Positions 38,144-47,369 are shown, counted from the stretch's first letter. The stretch: 64,000 nt of DNA from Endobacterium cereale (GCF_009617585.1 NZ_WIXI01000037.1:95576-159575); one strand, 5' to 3'. The notes: a model not told the origin generated them from the letters alone. Program-made: numbers and translations.

Positions 38144-39520
38144 TCACGAAAGGCCGGGTCTAGTGCTCTCACGATCACTTTGGACCCGCAACGCATTGCG
38201 CCAGCGAATAGCGAAGACGCTTCCTTGGCCGGGTGTTGAGCTGAGCTCTATGAAGCCATCATGCTTTTCAATAATCTCGTTGACCATGCTCAAACCGAGA
38301 CCAGCCCCGGATCCATGCGGATTCACGCGATAAAACACCTCGAAAATGCGTGAATGAAGTTCGCCCGCTACGCCAATGCCTTGATCGGAGATAAGGACGG
38401 ATCCATCGGTCTCCACCTTGACTGCGATGTCGCCGCGCCCGCCTCCATATTGAATGGCATTACGCAAGAGATTGGAAAAGGCGCGGTCCAAGGCTTCATC
38501 GTCACCTTCCATGAATACTTTGGAAACGTCGGTGTCGAATGAGATTTCATAGCCCTCGGAAATCGCCAATGGCGCGAGTTCGGCAACGACTTTTGACAGG
38601 AGATGGATTAATTCGATTTCCTTCGATATCGGCGGATTCTGTCGATATCGCTCGATATCCAGCAGCTGGTTCGTGATAGCCGTCAGCCGTCTGATGCTTT
38701 TCTGAATGTGAAGCTTTTCTTCGCTTTGCGGCAACGTGTCAGCACGAACCTGTAAGATGGCGATGGGGGTGCGCAGCTCGTGGGCAGCGTTAACGAAAAA
38801 GCGCTCTGTTTTCTCGAACCCGGCGTCGAGCCGATTGAGAGCCAGATTGAGCTCCCTGACGACCCGCAACAGCTCTTTGGGCAGTCCATTTTCGTCCACC
38901 ACACCCCCACGGGCTTCGAAATCGACATTGTTCAATCGGTCGGTGAGCTTCCTTAGGGAGCGAAGCGACCATTTTGTCACCCACGGGACACCGACCAGGG
39001 TGACCAGGAGAAGTATGAGGGCGGGGACGCCGATTGTTATTTGCCCTACCACAAATACGAGCTGGTAAAGAGACATCGACACACCACCAGCCATAACCGT
39101 TGCTTCACCAGCTGCTGTCTCGATTTTATCAATTGTGGCCTGTCGATCGGGGGCATCGACGTAACCACGGAGTTCGACGCTGCGAAAATTATCTAGGAAA
39201 GCAGCGTTATCGCCGATATCCGTCGGGATCTCTCCGTGTGTGAGGGTCGTGCCATCTGCAAGACGAACCGCAAACCACGATGTAGGCCGCTCAGCCATCA
39301 CGGTTCGGAGGGCCTGCGTGGGGCTGACCGCGACGACACCATTTTGGTCAATCGTGACGGATTTTGCGATTTCCTGCGGGTACCACGTCGATGGAACCGC
39401 GCCACGGGGCGCACTCAACATCGCGATGTATAGAACGAGCCCGAACGAGACGATGATGGTGAGGAGCTGAAGCGTGATGAAGCCGAGTGTGAAGCGCCAG
39501 CGGAGAGAATGGTGAGACAT
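38144..39520 (-). CDS. Membrane sensor histidine kinase (OmpR-type system)
   Basis: The protein has 458 residues from the ATG at 39520, one base after the stop of the regulator gene. Two membrane spans (about 9-35 and 150-180) enclose a periplasmic sensor of some 115 residues. HAMP, the H-box FVNAAHELRTPIAIL, N-box NLLRNAIQYGG, DQGIGV and GAGLGLSMV are all present. It autophosphorylates on the H-box histidine and serves the regulator at 39522-40196. It converges with the alcohol dehydrogenase gene. The signal is unknown; linkage to a SpoIIM-like membrane protein suggests envelope sensing. Confidence 0.94.
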   Translation of the reverse strand: MSHHSLRWRFTLGFITLQLLTIIVSFGLVLYIAMLSAPRGAVPSTWYPQEIAKSVTIDQNGVVAVSPTQALRTVMAERPTSWFAVRLADGTTLTHGEIPTDIGDNAAFLDNFRSVELRGYVDAPDRQATIDKIETAAGEATVMAGGVSMSLYQLVFVVGQITIGVPALILLLVTLVGVPWVTKWSLRSLRKLTDRLNNVDFEARGGVVDENGLPKELLRVVRELNLALNRLDAGFEKTERFFVNAAHELRTPIAILQVRADTLPQSEEKLHIQKSIRRLTAITNQLLDIERYRQNPPISKEIELIHLLSKVVAELAPLAISEGYEISFDTDVSKVFMEGDDEALDRAFSNLLRNAIQYGGGRGDIAVKVETDGSVLISDQGIGVAGELHSRIFEVFYRVNPHGSGAGLGLSMVNEIIEKHDGFIELSSTPGQGSVFAIRWRNALRVQSDRESTRPGLS

Positions 39521-39521
39521 G

Positions 39522-40196
39522 TTATTTCTGCTCGTGGAGGAAGTATCCGACGCCGCGAATGTTACGGATGACAATATCCGCACCAGCATCCGCCAGTTTG
39601 CGCCGCAGGCGCGACATGTTGGCTTCCAGCGAATTTGACTGGATCTCGTCGTCGAAGGTGTAAACGCTTTCCTCCAACGAAGATCGCAGCACCGTTCGTC
39701 CGAGGTTTTTGAGAAGCGACTCAATGATCAGTAGTTCTCGTCGAGCAAGTTCCTGCCGGATGCCGTCGACGTACAGGTCTCTTGTTACCTGATGATAACG
39801 AACATTGCCGGTCTTGATAACGTCTGCCTTGGTCTCAGACGTTCGGCGTGCCACTGCATTGAGGCGGGCGACCAATTCATCGACCTCGAACGGTTTGGGC
39901 AGATAGTCATCGGCACCCCCGTTAAGGCCGGCAATCCTGTCTTTTGTGGATCCCATCGCGGAGATGATTATCGAGCGCGGTGGATTGACAGTTTGCCGGA
40001 TCTCGGCGAGCAAAGTGCTGCCGTCACCGTCGGGAAGCTGGCGATCAATGAGAACTACATCGTATCGTTCGATGGCTATCGCTTCTCGCGCCATGGCGAG
40101 ACCCGCCACCGCCGCCAGTACGAAATCATGCCTCGAAAGCGCTGTCCGAAGCGCGTCAGTCATTTCGGGATCGTCTTCGACCAGCAGGATTTTCAT
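39522..40196 (-). CDS. OmpR/PhoB-family response regulator
   Basis: The protein has 224 residues. The receiver has the acidic pair VEDDP, phospho-acceptor D51 (VVLIDRQLPDGDG), S in IISAMG and K in LPKPFE. The C-terminal winged helix has the RRELLIIESLLKNLGRTV and ANMSRLRRKLAD segments of OmpR-type DNA binders. It is four bases after the SpoIIM-like gene and one base before the kinase, an operon with near-zero spacing. It probably controls this operon and perhaps the nearby lipoprotein gene. Confidence 0.95.
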   Translation of the reverse strand: MKILLVEDDPEMTDALRTALSRHDFVLAAVAGLAMAREAIAIERYDVVLIDRQLPDGDGSTLLAEIRQTVNPPRSIIISAMGSTKDRIAGLNGGADDYLPKPFEVDELVARLNAVARRTSETKADVIKTGNVRYHQVTRDLYVDGIRQELARRELLIIESLLKNLGRTVLRSSLEESVYTFDDEIQSNSLEANMSRLRRKLADAGADIVIRNIRGVGYFLHEQK

Positions 40197-40200
40197 GTCG

Positions 40201-40815
40201 CTAAATAAAGTACCCTACGAGATAGATGATTTCAAAGGCTTCATATACCGCGCCCAAAAGAAGAAGCGGGACTACCAGCGCGTAAAGCGAGACGACACGC
40301 GCGGCTGCCGTCGTGTATCTTTGGCTGACGGACCGCTTTTCGCCTCCCGCAGGCAGGAAAATGGCGCGACCTGTTAGGTAGGCGCCGAAGGCAGCGATGA
40401 TGTAGGCCTGGAACTCGATAAGGACCGTGATGGAGTGAGGCACCATCGCAGCCGCATAAGGACCAATCGGCGCCAGCGTGACACCATAAGCGGCAGCAAA
40501 CACCATCGCGAACACGACGCCGAAAAAAGGCACAAGAAACGAAGGGATCGAAATGAGCATCACTGCGACCCCGAGATTGACCGCCAATGTTGCTGATACT
40601 GCATAGAAGAGGTTTCCGCTGAGATAGGCCTTCACGGCAAGGTCGGTGCGCACTATCCCTGCAACCGTATCCAATATGGCTGGCTGGATTTCCGGGTTCA
40701 GCAGCGTCACCGTCATGGTTGCTGCAAACAGGCCAAAAAATGCTGCGTTGACGACGATGAACTCTTTCCTATGGCGCCGGATGAGACTTAACGCATGGCG
40801 CAATGGATTGGACAT
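40201..40815 (-). CDS. SpoIIM-like integral membrane protein
   Basis: The protein has 204 residues from the ATG at 40815 (GGGAG ten bases upstream); an in-frame start at 40935 adds 40 basic residues without a site. Five or so membrane spans are seen. The segment AAAMVPHSITVLIEFQAYIIAAFGAYLTG matches the PHG/E-A core of stage-II-sporulation-M/DUF95 proteins, which occur in many non-sporulating bacteria. Function outside spores is unknown. It is the first gene of a three-gene operon with a two-component system. Confidence 0.75.
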   Translation of the reverse strand: MSNPLRHALSLIRRHRKEFIVVNAAFFGLFAATMTVTLLNPEIQPAILDTVAGIVRTDLAVKAYLSGNLFYAVSATLAVNLGVAVMLISIPSFLVPFFGVVFAMVFAAAYGVTLAPIGPYAAAMVPHSITVLIEFQAYIIAAFGAYLTGRAIFLPAGGEKRSVSQRYTTAAARVVSLYALVVPLLLLGAVYEAFEIIYLVGYFI

Positions 40816-40979
40816 GAGGAGTGAGCTCCCGATTTTTGGCTGTGATCGCTTGCTGAGTAGAGGTTTGGCAGCATTGGTGAGAGGCTGGCGCACAATACGT
40901 CTGAGGACTGGCTTCATCACCCGACGGCTGGTCAATTAAGTCGGCCTTGATCTGCTCGAGCCTCCCACCGAACTTCAAC

Positions 40980-41285
40980 CTAGTCCCGCTGCCTCTCTCT
41001 CCTCATGCGCTCGTGCTGTCGGCGCGCATCTTCCGCCATGATTTGGCTTAACCTTGCCGATTCAAGGGTCCGCAATTGCGCGTCGTCGCGACGCTGCTGC
41101 TGTTGGAGCATGCATCCGGTATGAGATGATGATCCGTATCGCGCGCCCATTCCAGCGCAGGTATCTTGGTCGGCGTAGCGTTCCTGTTCAGGTGTCTGGC
41201 AACCGGTCAGGATGAGGAGGCCTGCGAACATCGTTCCGGCGCACAGGCGTCGCATGAAGACGTGATCTGGTGAGGCTTTGCTCAT
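40980..41285 (-). CDS. Small lipoprotein
   Basis: The protein has 101 residues. A signal peptide ends in the lipobox LILTGC (about residues 24-29), so the mature protein begins at cysteine and should be anchored to a membrane facing the periplasm. The rest (QTPEQERYADQDTCAGMGARYG, then a Q/R-rich helix) is charged and predicted helical, with a cysteine pair. AAGG precedes the ATG. It is upstream of and in the same direction as the SpoIIM operon, so an envelope-related set is plausible. The family is not recognised. Confidence 0.82.
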   Translation of the reverse strand: MSKASPDHVFMRRLCAGTMFAGLLILTGCQTPEQERYADQDTCAGMGARYGSSSHTGCMLQQQQRRDDAQLRTLESARLSQIMAEDARRQHERMRRERQRD

Positions 41286-41622
41286 TTCATGTACCTTCTA
41301 TTTAGATAAGTCATTCGATTGCGAGAGCGAAACGCAATCCCGCTGTAAGCTTATGGGATTTCATAGTTACGTAGAAATTACGTGCTTGCCGTGGGTTGGC
41401 ATCTGCGTCGCTGGCAGGAGAGGTAAAACCGGCTCCCGTCATGAGCCAAGTTAGATCTCGTCAGCTCACCCCTAGCTAGGCTCAGGACTTCGGTAAAGGT
41501 GCTATCCCGGGCTATACTTGACATTGCAAGTCCAAGTCGCGTTTGCGCCGTGGGGCCGGTTGTGACCAAGACGAACGTGATCAATAAATTCATGGACAGG
41601 CATTTCTCATGCATTTCGCCCG
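41286..41622. other. Intergenic region, no gene recognised
   Basis: These 337 bases lie between the small lipoprotein gene and the 3' end of the hydrolase gene, all on the minus strand. The one frame here (41378-41614, minus) has no clear site and no similarity that I see. Promoter of the lipoprotein gene is expected near 41290-41400. Confidence 0.5.
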
Positions 41623-42363
41623 TTAATCAACCGAGGCCACCGCTTTGAGAATAACGTCTGCCGTCTCTTTGGGATGGGACATGTAAACCATGTGGCTCGA
41701 CACAATATCTGTTGTTTCCGTACCGGCGCGCTTGTACATCCAACGCAACAGAGCCGGTGGAATCACTTTGTCCTGCGTCGTCACGATGCCAAACGTGGGC
41801 TTCGCATGCCAGGCGGCATGCTGAAACCTCGTTAGGTAGGGTTCAAGTGTCATTGCCTTTGCCGACGCGGACATAAAGTCAGTGACGTCTGTGGGCAAGT
41901 CCGAACCTATACTATCGTGGTACGTGTTGGGAGACGGAACGAAGCTCTGGTTGTCGAGCATCTTCATGTCGATCTTCATGGGAAAGCGCTGGGAAAGCTC
42001 CGTGAGATTTTCACCTTTGTCCGGTTGAAGTGCTGCGACATAGACCATCGCCTTCACGGTATCTTCGCTGCCCGCCTCCGTGATGACAGCGCCACCGTAG
42101 CTGTGCCCGACCAGCACAGTCGGGCCGATCTGCTGCTTCAAAACTAAACGGGTCGCCGCAATGTCATAGGCTAGGCTCGTATGCGGCAACTGAACGACAC
42201 TGACGGAAAGGCCCCTGATTTTCAGGATGTCATATACCTGGCGCCAACCCGAACCGTCCATGGTCGCGCCATGGACGAGGACAACGTTCCGCGCATCGGC
42301 ATACGCGGGGTCGGAGATCGCCAGTCCGGCAATGAGGGCGAACAAGGATTTCTTTATGGTCAT
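41623..42363 (-). CDS. Secreted alpha/beta-hydrolase
   Basis: The protein has 246 residues from the ATG at 42363 (GAGG upstream), starting MTIKKSLFALIAGLAISDPAYA, a cleavable signal peptide. The alpha/beta-hydrolase core has VVLVHGATMDGSGW (oxyanion region), nucleophile S in LVGHSYGGAV and a catalytic histidine candidate in SSHMVYMSHP. It is a periplasmic esterase-like enzyme of unknown substrate. A LysR gene begins divergently 102 bases away and likely controls it. Confidence 0.9.
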   Translation of the reverse strand: MTIKKSLFALIAGLAISDPAYADARNVVLVHGATMDGSGWRQVYDILKIRGLSVSVVQLPHTSLAYDIAATRLVLKQQIGPTVLVGHSYGGAVITEAGSEDTVKAMVYVAALQPDKGENLTELSQRFPMKIDMKMLDNQSFVPSPNTYHDSIGSDLPTDVTDFMSASAKAMTLEPYLTRFQHAAWHAKPTFGIVTTQDKVIPPALLRWMYKRAGTETTDIVSSHMVYMSHPKETADVILKAVASVD

Positions 42364-42465
42364 CTCTGCCTCGGTGTTTTCGATTATGATGGGTGAAAGA
42401 TAACCGTTGCCGTGGTTATTTATTAGATCATGCAATTTGCATGAAGATATCGATGGGTTGAATAA

Positions 42466-43371
42466 ATGGATCGTCTTGTCCTTCGTGACCTTGCCGTCTT
42501 CGAAACAGTCGCGAGACACCGGAGCTTCACCGCCGCGGCCGCAGAACTCGGTATTTCGCAATCCTCTCTCAGCTATGCGGTGAGCCAGCTTGAAAGCCGC
42601 ATCGGCATGGCGCTCCTTGCGCGAACCACGCGGAACGTCTCCCTGACGCAAGCGGGGCAAAGACTGCTGGATATGTTAGTGCCTGCCCTCAAGGACATCG
42701 ATGCTGGCTTGGCAAGTCTTCAGGAGATGCGCGCGACGATCTCGGGTTCGGTACGCCTGACCATGGTCCCTGTCGCCTTTGAGACAATACTCAGGCCCGC
42801 CTTGAAATCGTTCAGGGCGACGTTTCCGAACGTCTCGGTCGAGGTCTCGATCGACGAAGGTTTGAGCGACATTGTTTCCGAAGGTTTTGACGGGGGTATT
42901 AGGTTTAACACGCTCATCGAGAAGGACATGATCTCGGTGCCTTTGACCCCGTCCACCGCTGTCTCGATTGTCGCCTCACCCGACTATCTTGGAAAGCGAG
43001 GGGTGCCGGCCTATCCGGAGGACCTCGTTCATCACGCCTGTATCGGGTACCGTTTTGTCAGCTCGACCAGGCTCTATAAATGGCCGCTGGCGAAGGGCAA
43101 AAAGAAAGCCGAGTACGAGACCGACGGAACTCTTGTGTTCAATGACGGCGAGGCGATCCGCGCCGCAGCGCTGGACGGACTCGGACTGGCCTACGTGTTT
43201 CGTTCGCAAGTGCGCAACGATATCGATTTGGGAAACTTGGTTCAGGTCTTGATGGATTGGCTGCCAGACCTGCCCGGTTTCAGTCTTTACTATCCTAACA
43301 GAGCGAGGACAGCCCCTGCCTTCAGAGCGATGATAGATCATCTGAGGACCACGAGGTCGCTCACCATATGA
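42466..43371 (+). CDS. LysR-family transcriptional regulator
   Basis: The protein has 301 residues: MDRLVLRDLAVFETVARHRS, helix-turn-helix AAELGISQSSLSYAVSQLE, then a full effector domain (EGFDGGIRFNTLIEKDMISV, AALDGLGLAYVFRSQV). The ribosome site is weak. It is divergent from the secreted hydrolase at 41623-42363, the usual layout for a LysR regulator and its target. It belongs to the subgroup with an N-terminal VLRDLAVFETVARHRSF, common among regulators of oxidoreductase genes in rhizobia. Confidence 0.92.
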   Translation: MDRLVLRDLAVFETVARHRSFTAAAAELGISQSSLSYAVSQLESRIGMALLARTTRNVSLTQAGQRLLDMLVPALKDIDAGLASLQEMRATISGSVRLTMVPVAFETILRPALKSFRATFPNVSVEVSIDEGLSDIVSEGFDGGIRFNTLIEKDMISVPLTPSTAVSIVASPDYLGKRGVPAYPEDLVHHACIGYRFVSSTRLYKWPLAKGKKKAEYETDGTLVFNDGEAIRAAALDGLGLAYVFRSQVRNDIDLGNLVQVLMDWLPDLPGFSLYYPNRARTAPAFRAMIDHLRTTRSLTI

Positions 43372-43443
43372 CAGCATTTTCGAGCGGGATTGGCGACCCT
43401 AGTCGCTGCGCTTACTTCAGTTGGGATAACGCGACGAAAGCAA

Positions 43444-43824
43444 TGAAGGTCCGGAAATTCAACGTCGCTAATGCAAATCTGGTGCGATCTCCAGCAGAGG
43501 ACGGCGACATTGTAATCCGAAATCTGGTCGATGAGAAAGACGGCGTGCCAATAACCATCGGATACGGTCGTTACGGTCCAGGAAAAAGCCTAACAAAGAC
43601 AATGGACGATGACGTCATGTTCGTCCTGGAAGTAGGCTCACCGTTTCCACAAGCGTGGGAACGGCGACCGCCGGGCTGGGCGAGATGGTCTATATGCCAA
43701 AGGCGAGGCAGTGACCATCACGACGGAAGGCGAGGTCGCGCTCACGGCCTGTGTCACGTATCCGCATTTCGCGGAAGTCCTCGAGAGCGGATCTGAGGAA
43801 ACTCCGAAAGATTCCGGCTCATGA
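43444..43824 (+). pseudogene. Cupin-fold (EutQ-like) gene with two frameshifts
   Basis: The first part reads MKVRKFNVANANLVRSP and on to DDDVMFVLE. One base appears missing near 43631, after which RLTVSTSVGTATAGLGEMVY continues in the next frame. A second missing base near 43703 leads to GEAVTITTEGEVALTACVTY in the third frame, ending TGA at 43822-43824. Adding a G at each place would restore one protein of about 126 residues with a cupin barrel pattern. Two separate one-base losses in short G runs suggest decay or sequencing errors. Confidence 0.78.
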
Positions 43825-43827
43825 GGC

Positions 43828-44604
43828 TTAACGTTGTAGGTCAGTGACCGGGGGACTGCCGAACATGCCCTTGTACTCCCGACTGAATTGCGACGGACTA
43901 ACGTAACCGACCTCATAAGCAACACGCGACACATTGGCGGACCCGGAAGCCAATAGCCTTCGAGCTTCCAAAAGGCGGATATGGCGCTGAAAAGCAAGCG
44001 GACTGAATCCCGTCACACCCTTGAAATGCCGATGAAAAGAAGTGACGCTCATTCCCGCGGACGCTGCCAAATCGGGGATATTGACGGGCTCGTTGTGGTT
44101 GGAAGCCAGCCAATCCGCCGCCGTCTTGAGTTGCTGGAACCGCTCGTTCCGCTGACCGATCTGACGTAGCGTATCTCCCATCGTACTCTGGAGCAGGCGG
44201 TAATAGAATTCAGTCTCATAGTGCGGTGCAAGTACGCCTATGTCGTCCGGACTGTTCAAGAGCCCAATCAGCCGTGCCAGTGGATCGCCAAACAGGCCGT
44301 TCAATTCTCCCGCCGCAACCGCGCAGGTCCAGCGGTCGTCGTGTTTGGGCATATTAAGCATGACGCGCGTAAGCATTGTTGTATCAAGATGAAGGCTAAT
44401 CGCGACGTAAGGGAGATCGGGCGTAGCGTCGGTGAGTTGATGGATAAAGGGCAGACCAAAGGACGATGCCGCGCAAACACCTCGCGTCAGTTCGAAGCGA
44501 TTGGCACCCATGATTAATACCTTTTTCCCGCGCAAGACTGCGTAAAACATCGGTTCGAACACAGCTGGCGTGGGTAAGGTCGGGACCGTACTCGTCCAAA
44601 CCAT
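43828..44604 (-). CDS. AraC-family regulator, 5' end probably truncated
   Basis: The protein has 258 residues from the ATG at 44604. The N-terminal AraC_N module begins abruptly (FEPMFYAVLRGKKVLIMGAN), and the DNA-binding part is complete: VNIPDLAASAGMSVTSFHRHFK, then ANVSRVAYEVGYVSPSQFSRE. Family members have about 25-30 further residues. The frame continues upstream (PQPVPRL) as expected for the family but meets TAG at about 44640, where the LysR/isochorismatase remnant starts. Recombination seems to have replaced its start. It may still be translated from the internal ATG. Confidence 0.8.
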   Translation of the reverse strand: MVWTSTVPTLPTPAVFEPMFYAVLRGKKVLIMGANRFELTRGVCAASSFGLPFIHQLTDATPDLPYVAISLHLDTTMLTRVMLNMPKHDDRWTCAVAAGELNGLFGDPLARLIGLLNSPDDIGVLAPHYETEFYYRLLQSTMGDTLRQIGQRNERFQQLKTAADWLASNHNEPVNIPDLAASAGMSVTSFHRHFKGVTGFSPLAFQRHIRLLEARRLLASGSANVSRVAYEVGYVSPSQFSREYKGMFGSPPVTDLQR

Positions 44605-44654
44605 CAGACGTGGGACAGGCTGAGGCTCATCGCGCCCTCGCTATCGGACGGGCG

Positions 44655-44893
44655 TGCAGAATAATTTGCGTTCCTCTTCATGCAACACAGCGTCGCACTA
44701 ATGAGGGCTACCAGGCACCTAAGGGGCGTGACACGCTCAACGCGGCTGGATTTCTCAAAAGGGCTCTTCGCGGCGCTCTTCGACGAAGGGCAACAGAGGA
44801 TGTATTACGTGACCTTCCGTAACTCCCTCGCCTCACTTCTTAGCCCGGTGCACGCTGAAAGGCGCCTGCTTCCGCTTGACCGGACCTTGTAAA
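44655..44893. pseudogene. Relic of a third LysR/isochorismatase locus
   Basis: The stretch around 44668-44706 (CTCTTCATGCAACACAGC, then TGAGGGCTACC) aligns with the promoter region between the LysR and isochorismatase genes at 48779-48830. Further on, at 44801-44850, AGAGGATGTATTACGTGACC and TTCCGTAACTCCC align with the isochorismatase start, here with GTG in place of ATG and reading VTFRNSLASLLSP before the frame is lost. So only the intergenic part and 5' ends of both genes remain. Confidence 0.62.
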
Positions 44894-44915
44894 AATCAGC
44901 CACTTGAGGGGCAAA

Positions 44916-46724
44916 ATGATCAGAAAAATACTTATCGCATTTGTGACGGTTTCAGCTTTTTCCTCCGTTCAAGCACAAACGACCCAGGACGAGCCCGGTG
45001 CTGATCTGATCGTTTTCAACGCAAAGATATTCACCGGCAACCGTGCGCAGCCCGAAGCTTCGGCTCTCGCCGTTACGAAGGGGCGCATCTATTCCGTCGG
45101 CTCTGATGCAGAAATTCTCAGTCTGAAGAATTCAGCGACCAAGGTGATTGACGCGCGCAGCCGAAGGGTCATCCCCGGCATTAGCGATGCTCATACACAC
45201 GTCCTCAACGACAGCGGCTATAATTACAATATACGGTGGGACGGCGTGCCGAGGCTAGGTGAGGCGTTACCTATGCTGAGCGAGCAGGCTGAACGCACAC
45301 CGGATGGACAATGGGTAAAAGTGATCGGAGGCTGGTCTCCCTATCAATTTGAGGAAAACCGCCTTCCCACGCCGGATGAATTGCAAAAGGCCGTGCCTAA
45401 TCGTCCGTTGATCGTTCAATATGCCTACAACCATGCCTTCTTGAACAAACGCGCGATGGACGTCCTAGGTGTGGGGACCGATCGGTTTCCTGAGTTGCCG
45501 GACACCGAGTTTGAGAAGGATAGTCAAGGACAGTATACCGGCGTTGTCTACGGAAACACCTGGACGTTTACTGCCCTCGAAACCATGGTGCCACAGCTTA
45601 ATTTCGAAGAAGAAGTAAGTTCGCTGATCTACAGCATTCACGGCTTAAACCGGTTCGGAGTTACCTCAATAATCGATGCGGGCAGCCGATGGGGATACCC
45701 CAAGCCGCAGGCGACGGTCGAGGTGCTTGCACGCGACAATCGTCTAAACGTGCGTATGCCCTTCATCCTCCTGGAACTCGGAGATGGCAGCAAACCGATG
45801 AACATGGTGGACGCACAAGTCGAAGCGATCACGAGAAAAGCGCCGATTAGTCCCGGGCAAAACCTGCATCCATCGCTCGCCCATGGACATGCATATCGAG
45901 GAGCAGGGGAAGTTTTGAGTGCGGAAGTGCACGATCACGAGAACTTCGATCGTCCGGCCATCGTCATCGAGCCTGAGAAGATGCGACAGCTAGTTGAGCA
46001 GGATGTCAAGAAGCTTGTCCAACACCGAATCCCCTTCCGCGAACACATCAGCTACAATGAAAACATCACCCCTTTTCTCGACGCTCTGGAGAAATTGAAC
46101 GACGAGATCCCTTTGGATGGCCTTAAATGGAGCCTCGAACACGCTGAGACCATTACTCCGGAGAATATCGAAAGGGTCAAAAAATTGGGCGGCGGTATCG
46201 CCCTTGATGCGAAAATGGCGCTGCACGGTGACGCGTTTATCAAGAGCCATGGCCGCGATGTAGCTTTGCAGACCCCGCGTCTGCGTAAGCTCGTGGATAG
46301 TGGCATTCCGCTAGCTATGAGCACCGACGCCTTCCGTGCGGCCACGTTCAACCCTTGGGTTGGCATTAGCTGGATGGTATCCGGGAAGTCCGTGTCGGGA
46401 TCCGAAGTTCTGGCAAAGGACAATCGTCTTTCCCGCGCCGAAGCGCTGAAACTGTTCACCAGGGGCGCAGCATGGTTCATGGATACAGAATCCGAAATGG
46501 GATTAATCGCGCCGGGAAATCTCGCGGACTTCGTTGTGCTCGACCGGGACTATTTCACCGTGCCGGAAGATCAGATCAAAAGGATTTCTTCTGTTCTAAC
46601 TATCATGGACGGCAAGGTAGTGTTCGGTGCGCAGGATTATAGCGATCTATCACCAGAACTGCCTGAGATTCTTCCTGCTTGGTCGCCCATTAAATACTTT
46701 GGCAGCTACTACGAGGCGAAGTAA
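44916..46724 (+). CDS. Secreted YtcJ-like amidohydrolase
   Basis: The protein has 602 residues from the ATG at 44916 (GAGGGG upstream). A signal peptide (MIRKILIAFVTVSAFSSVQA) precedes a composite amidohydrolase fold of the YtcJ/amidohydrolase-3 type. Metal ligands are visible as DAHTHV (about 92-97) and later SLEHAETI and STDAFRA; the C-terminal GNLADFVVLDRDYF is the usual beta-sandwich return. Such enzymes hydrolyse amides or related bonds on small molecules; the substrate is unknown. Export to the periplasm is likely. It is followed after 210 bases by a SnoaL-like gene on the same strand. Confidence 0.93.
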   Translation: MIRKILIAFVTVSAFSSVQAQTTQDEPGADLIVFNAKIFTGNRAQPEASALAVTKGRIYSVGSDAEILSLKNSATKVIDARSRRVIPGISDAHTHVLNDSGYNYNIRWDGVPRLGEALPMLSEQAERTPDGQWVKVIGGWSPYQFEENRLPTPDELQKAVPNRPLIVQYAYNHAFLNKRAMDVLGVGTDRFPELPDTEFEKDSQGQYTGVVYGNTWTFTALETMVPQLNFEEEVSSLIYSIHGLNRFGVTSIIDAGSRWGYPKPQATVEVLARDNRLNVRMPFILLELGDGSKPMNMVDAQVEAITRKAPISPGQNLHPSLAHGHAYRGAGEVLSAEVHDHENFDRPAIVIEPEKMRQLVEQDVKKLVQHRIPFREHISYNENITPFLDALEKLNDEIPLDGLKWSLEHAETITPENIERVKKLGGGIALDAKMALHGDAFIKSHGRDVALQTPRLRKLVDSGIPLAMSTDAFRAATFNPWVGISWMVSGKSVSGSEVLAKDNRLSRAEALKLFTRGAAWFMDTESEMGLIAPGNLADFVVLDRDYFTVPEDQIKRISSVLTIMDGKVVFGAQDYSDLSPELPEILPAWSPIKYFGSYYEAK

Positions 46725-46934
46725 ATTTAGCTGTCAGGTTCTTCCTCCATTGCTGTGTTTCACGAGAAGCGACACTAGCGCGGCCGGGGCAAGCGCCGCG
46801 GCTGCGTGCCGCTAAGCTCTTCCCACGAGGGCGTGCGGGAACAGCGACAGCTTCAGACCCTCTTATTACCCGCAAAACCGGAAGCTATACGAAGCCCAAA
46901 ACAAACAATTGAAACAAGAAAGAGATGCAGGTTT

Positions 46935-47369
46935 ATGAAATTTCTCGCGAAATCCGCAGGCAAAACTGCTGACGTAGTCCAAGCTGACATCGAGAAGGTA
47001 TTGCAGACCTACGAGTTGGCGCTTAACGCCGCGGATACTGACAAGGTGCTAACTGTATTCGATCCCGACGGCGTCTTCATGGCTCCTAATAGCCCTTCGG
47101 CGGTCGGCGACGATGCAATCCGGGCTGCTTACAGCGGCATCTTTCAGATGATCACCTTCGACACCGAATTAACGGTCGAGGAGATTGTGCAAGTCGCTCC
47201 GAAATGGGCATTCGTCCGGACGAGCTCGAACGGGCACGTCACCGTAAACGCAATCAAACAGCGCGTACCCGACGCTAACCACGAACTATTCATATTTCAT
47301 CAAGGCGATGACGACACGTGGAAGATCGCGCGCTACTCGTTCGCGACGACGAACCCACTTCCTCGGTAA
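46935..47369 (+). CDS. SgcJ/EcaC-type NTF2-fold protein
   Basis: The protein has 144 residues from the ATG at 46935. VVQADIEKVLQTYELALNAA, DTDKVLTVFDPDGVFMAPNS and the later FIFHQGDDDTWKIARYSF match SgcJ/EcaC/DUF4440-like NTF2 folds, which bind or isomerise small molecules. The site before the ATG is weak (AGAGATGCAGG). It lies downstream of the amidohydrolase and may be co-transcribed despite the 210-base gap. It is distinct from the SnoaL-like protein at 27601. Confidence 0.85.
   Translation: MKFLAKSAGKTADVVQADIEKVLQTYELALNAADTDKVLTVFDPDGVFMAPNSPSAVGDDAIRAAYSGIFQMITFDTELTVEEIVQVAPKWAFVRTSSNGHVTVNAIKQRVPDANHELFIFHQGDDDTWKIARYSFATTNPLPR

Noticed and set aside
37961..38239. Plus-strand frame with one membrane segment
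   Set aside because: It overlaps the 3' end of the histidine kinase gene by 96 bases and has only a weak start; possible but not supported enough.
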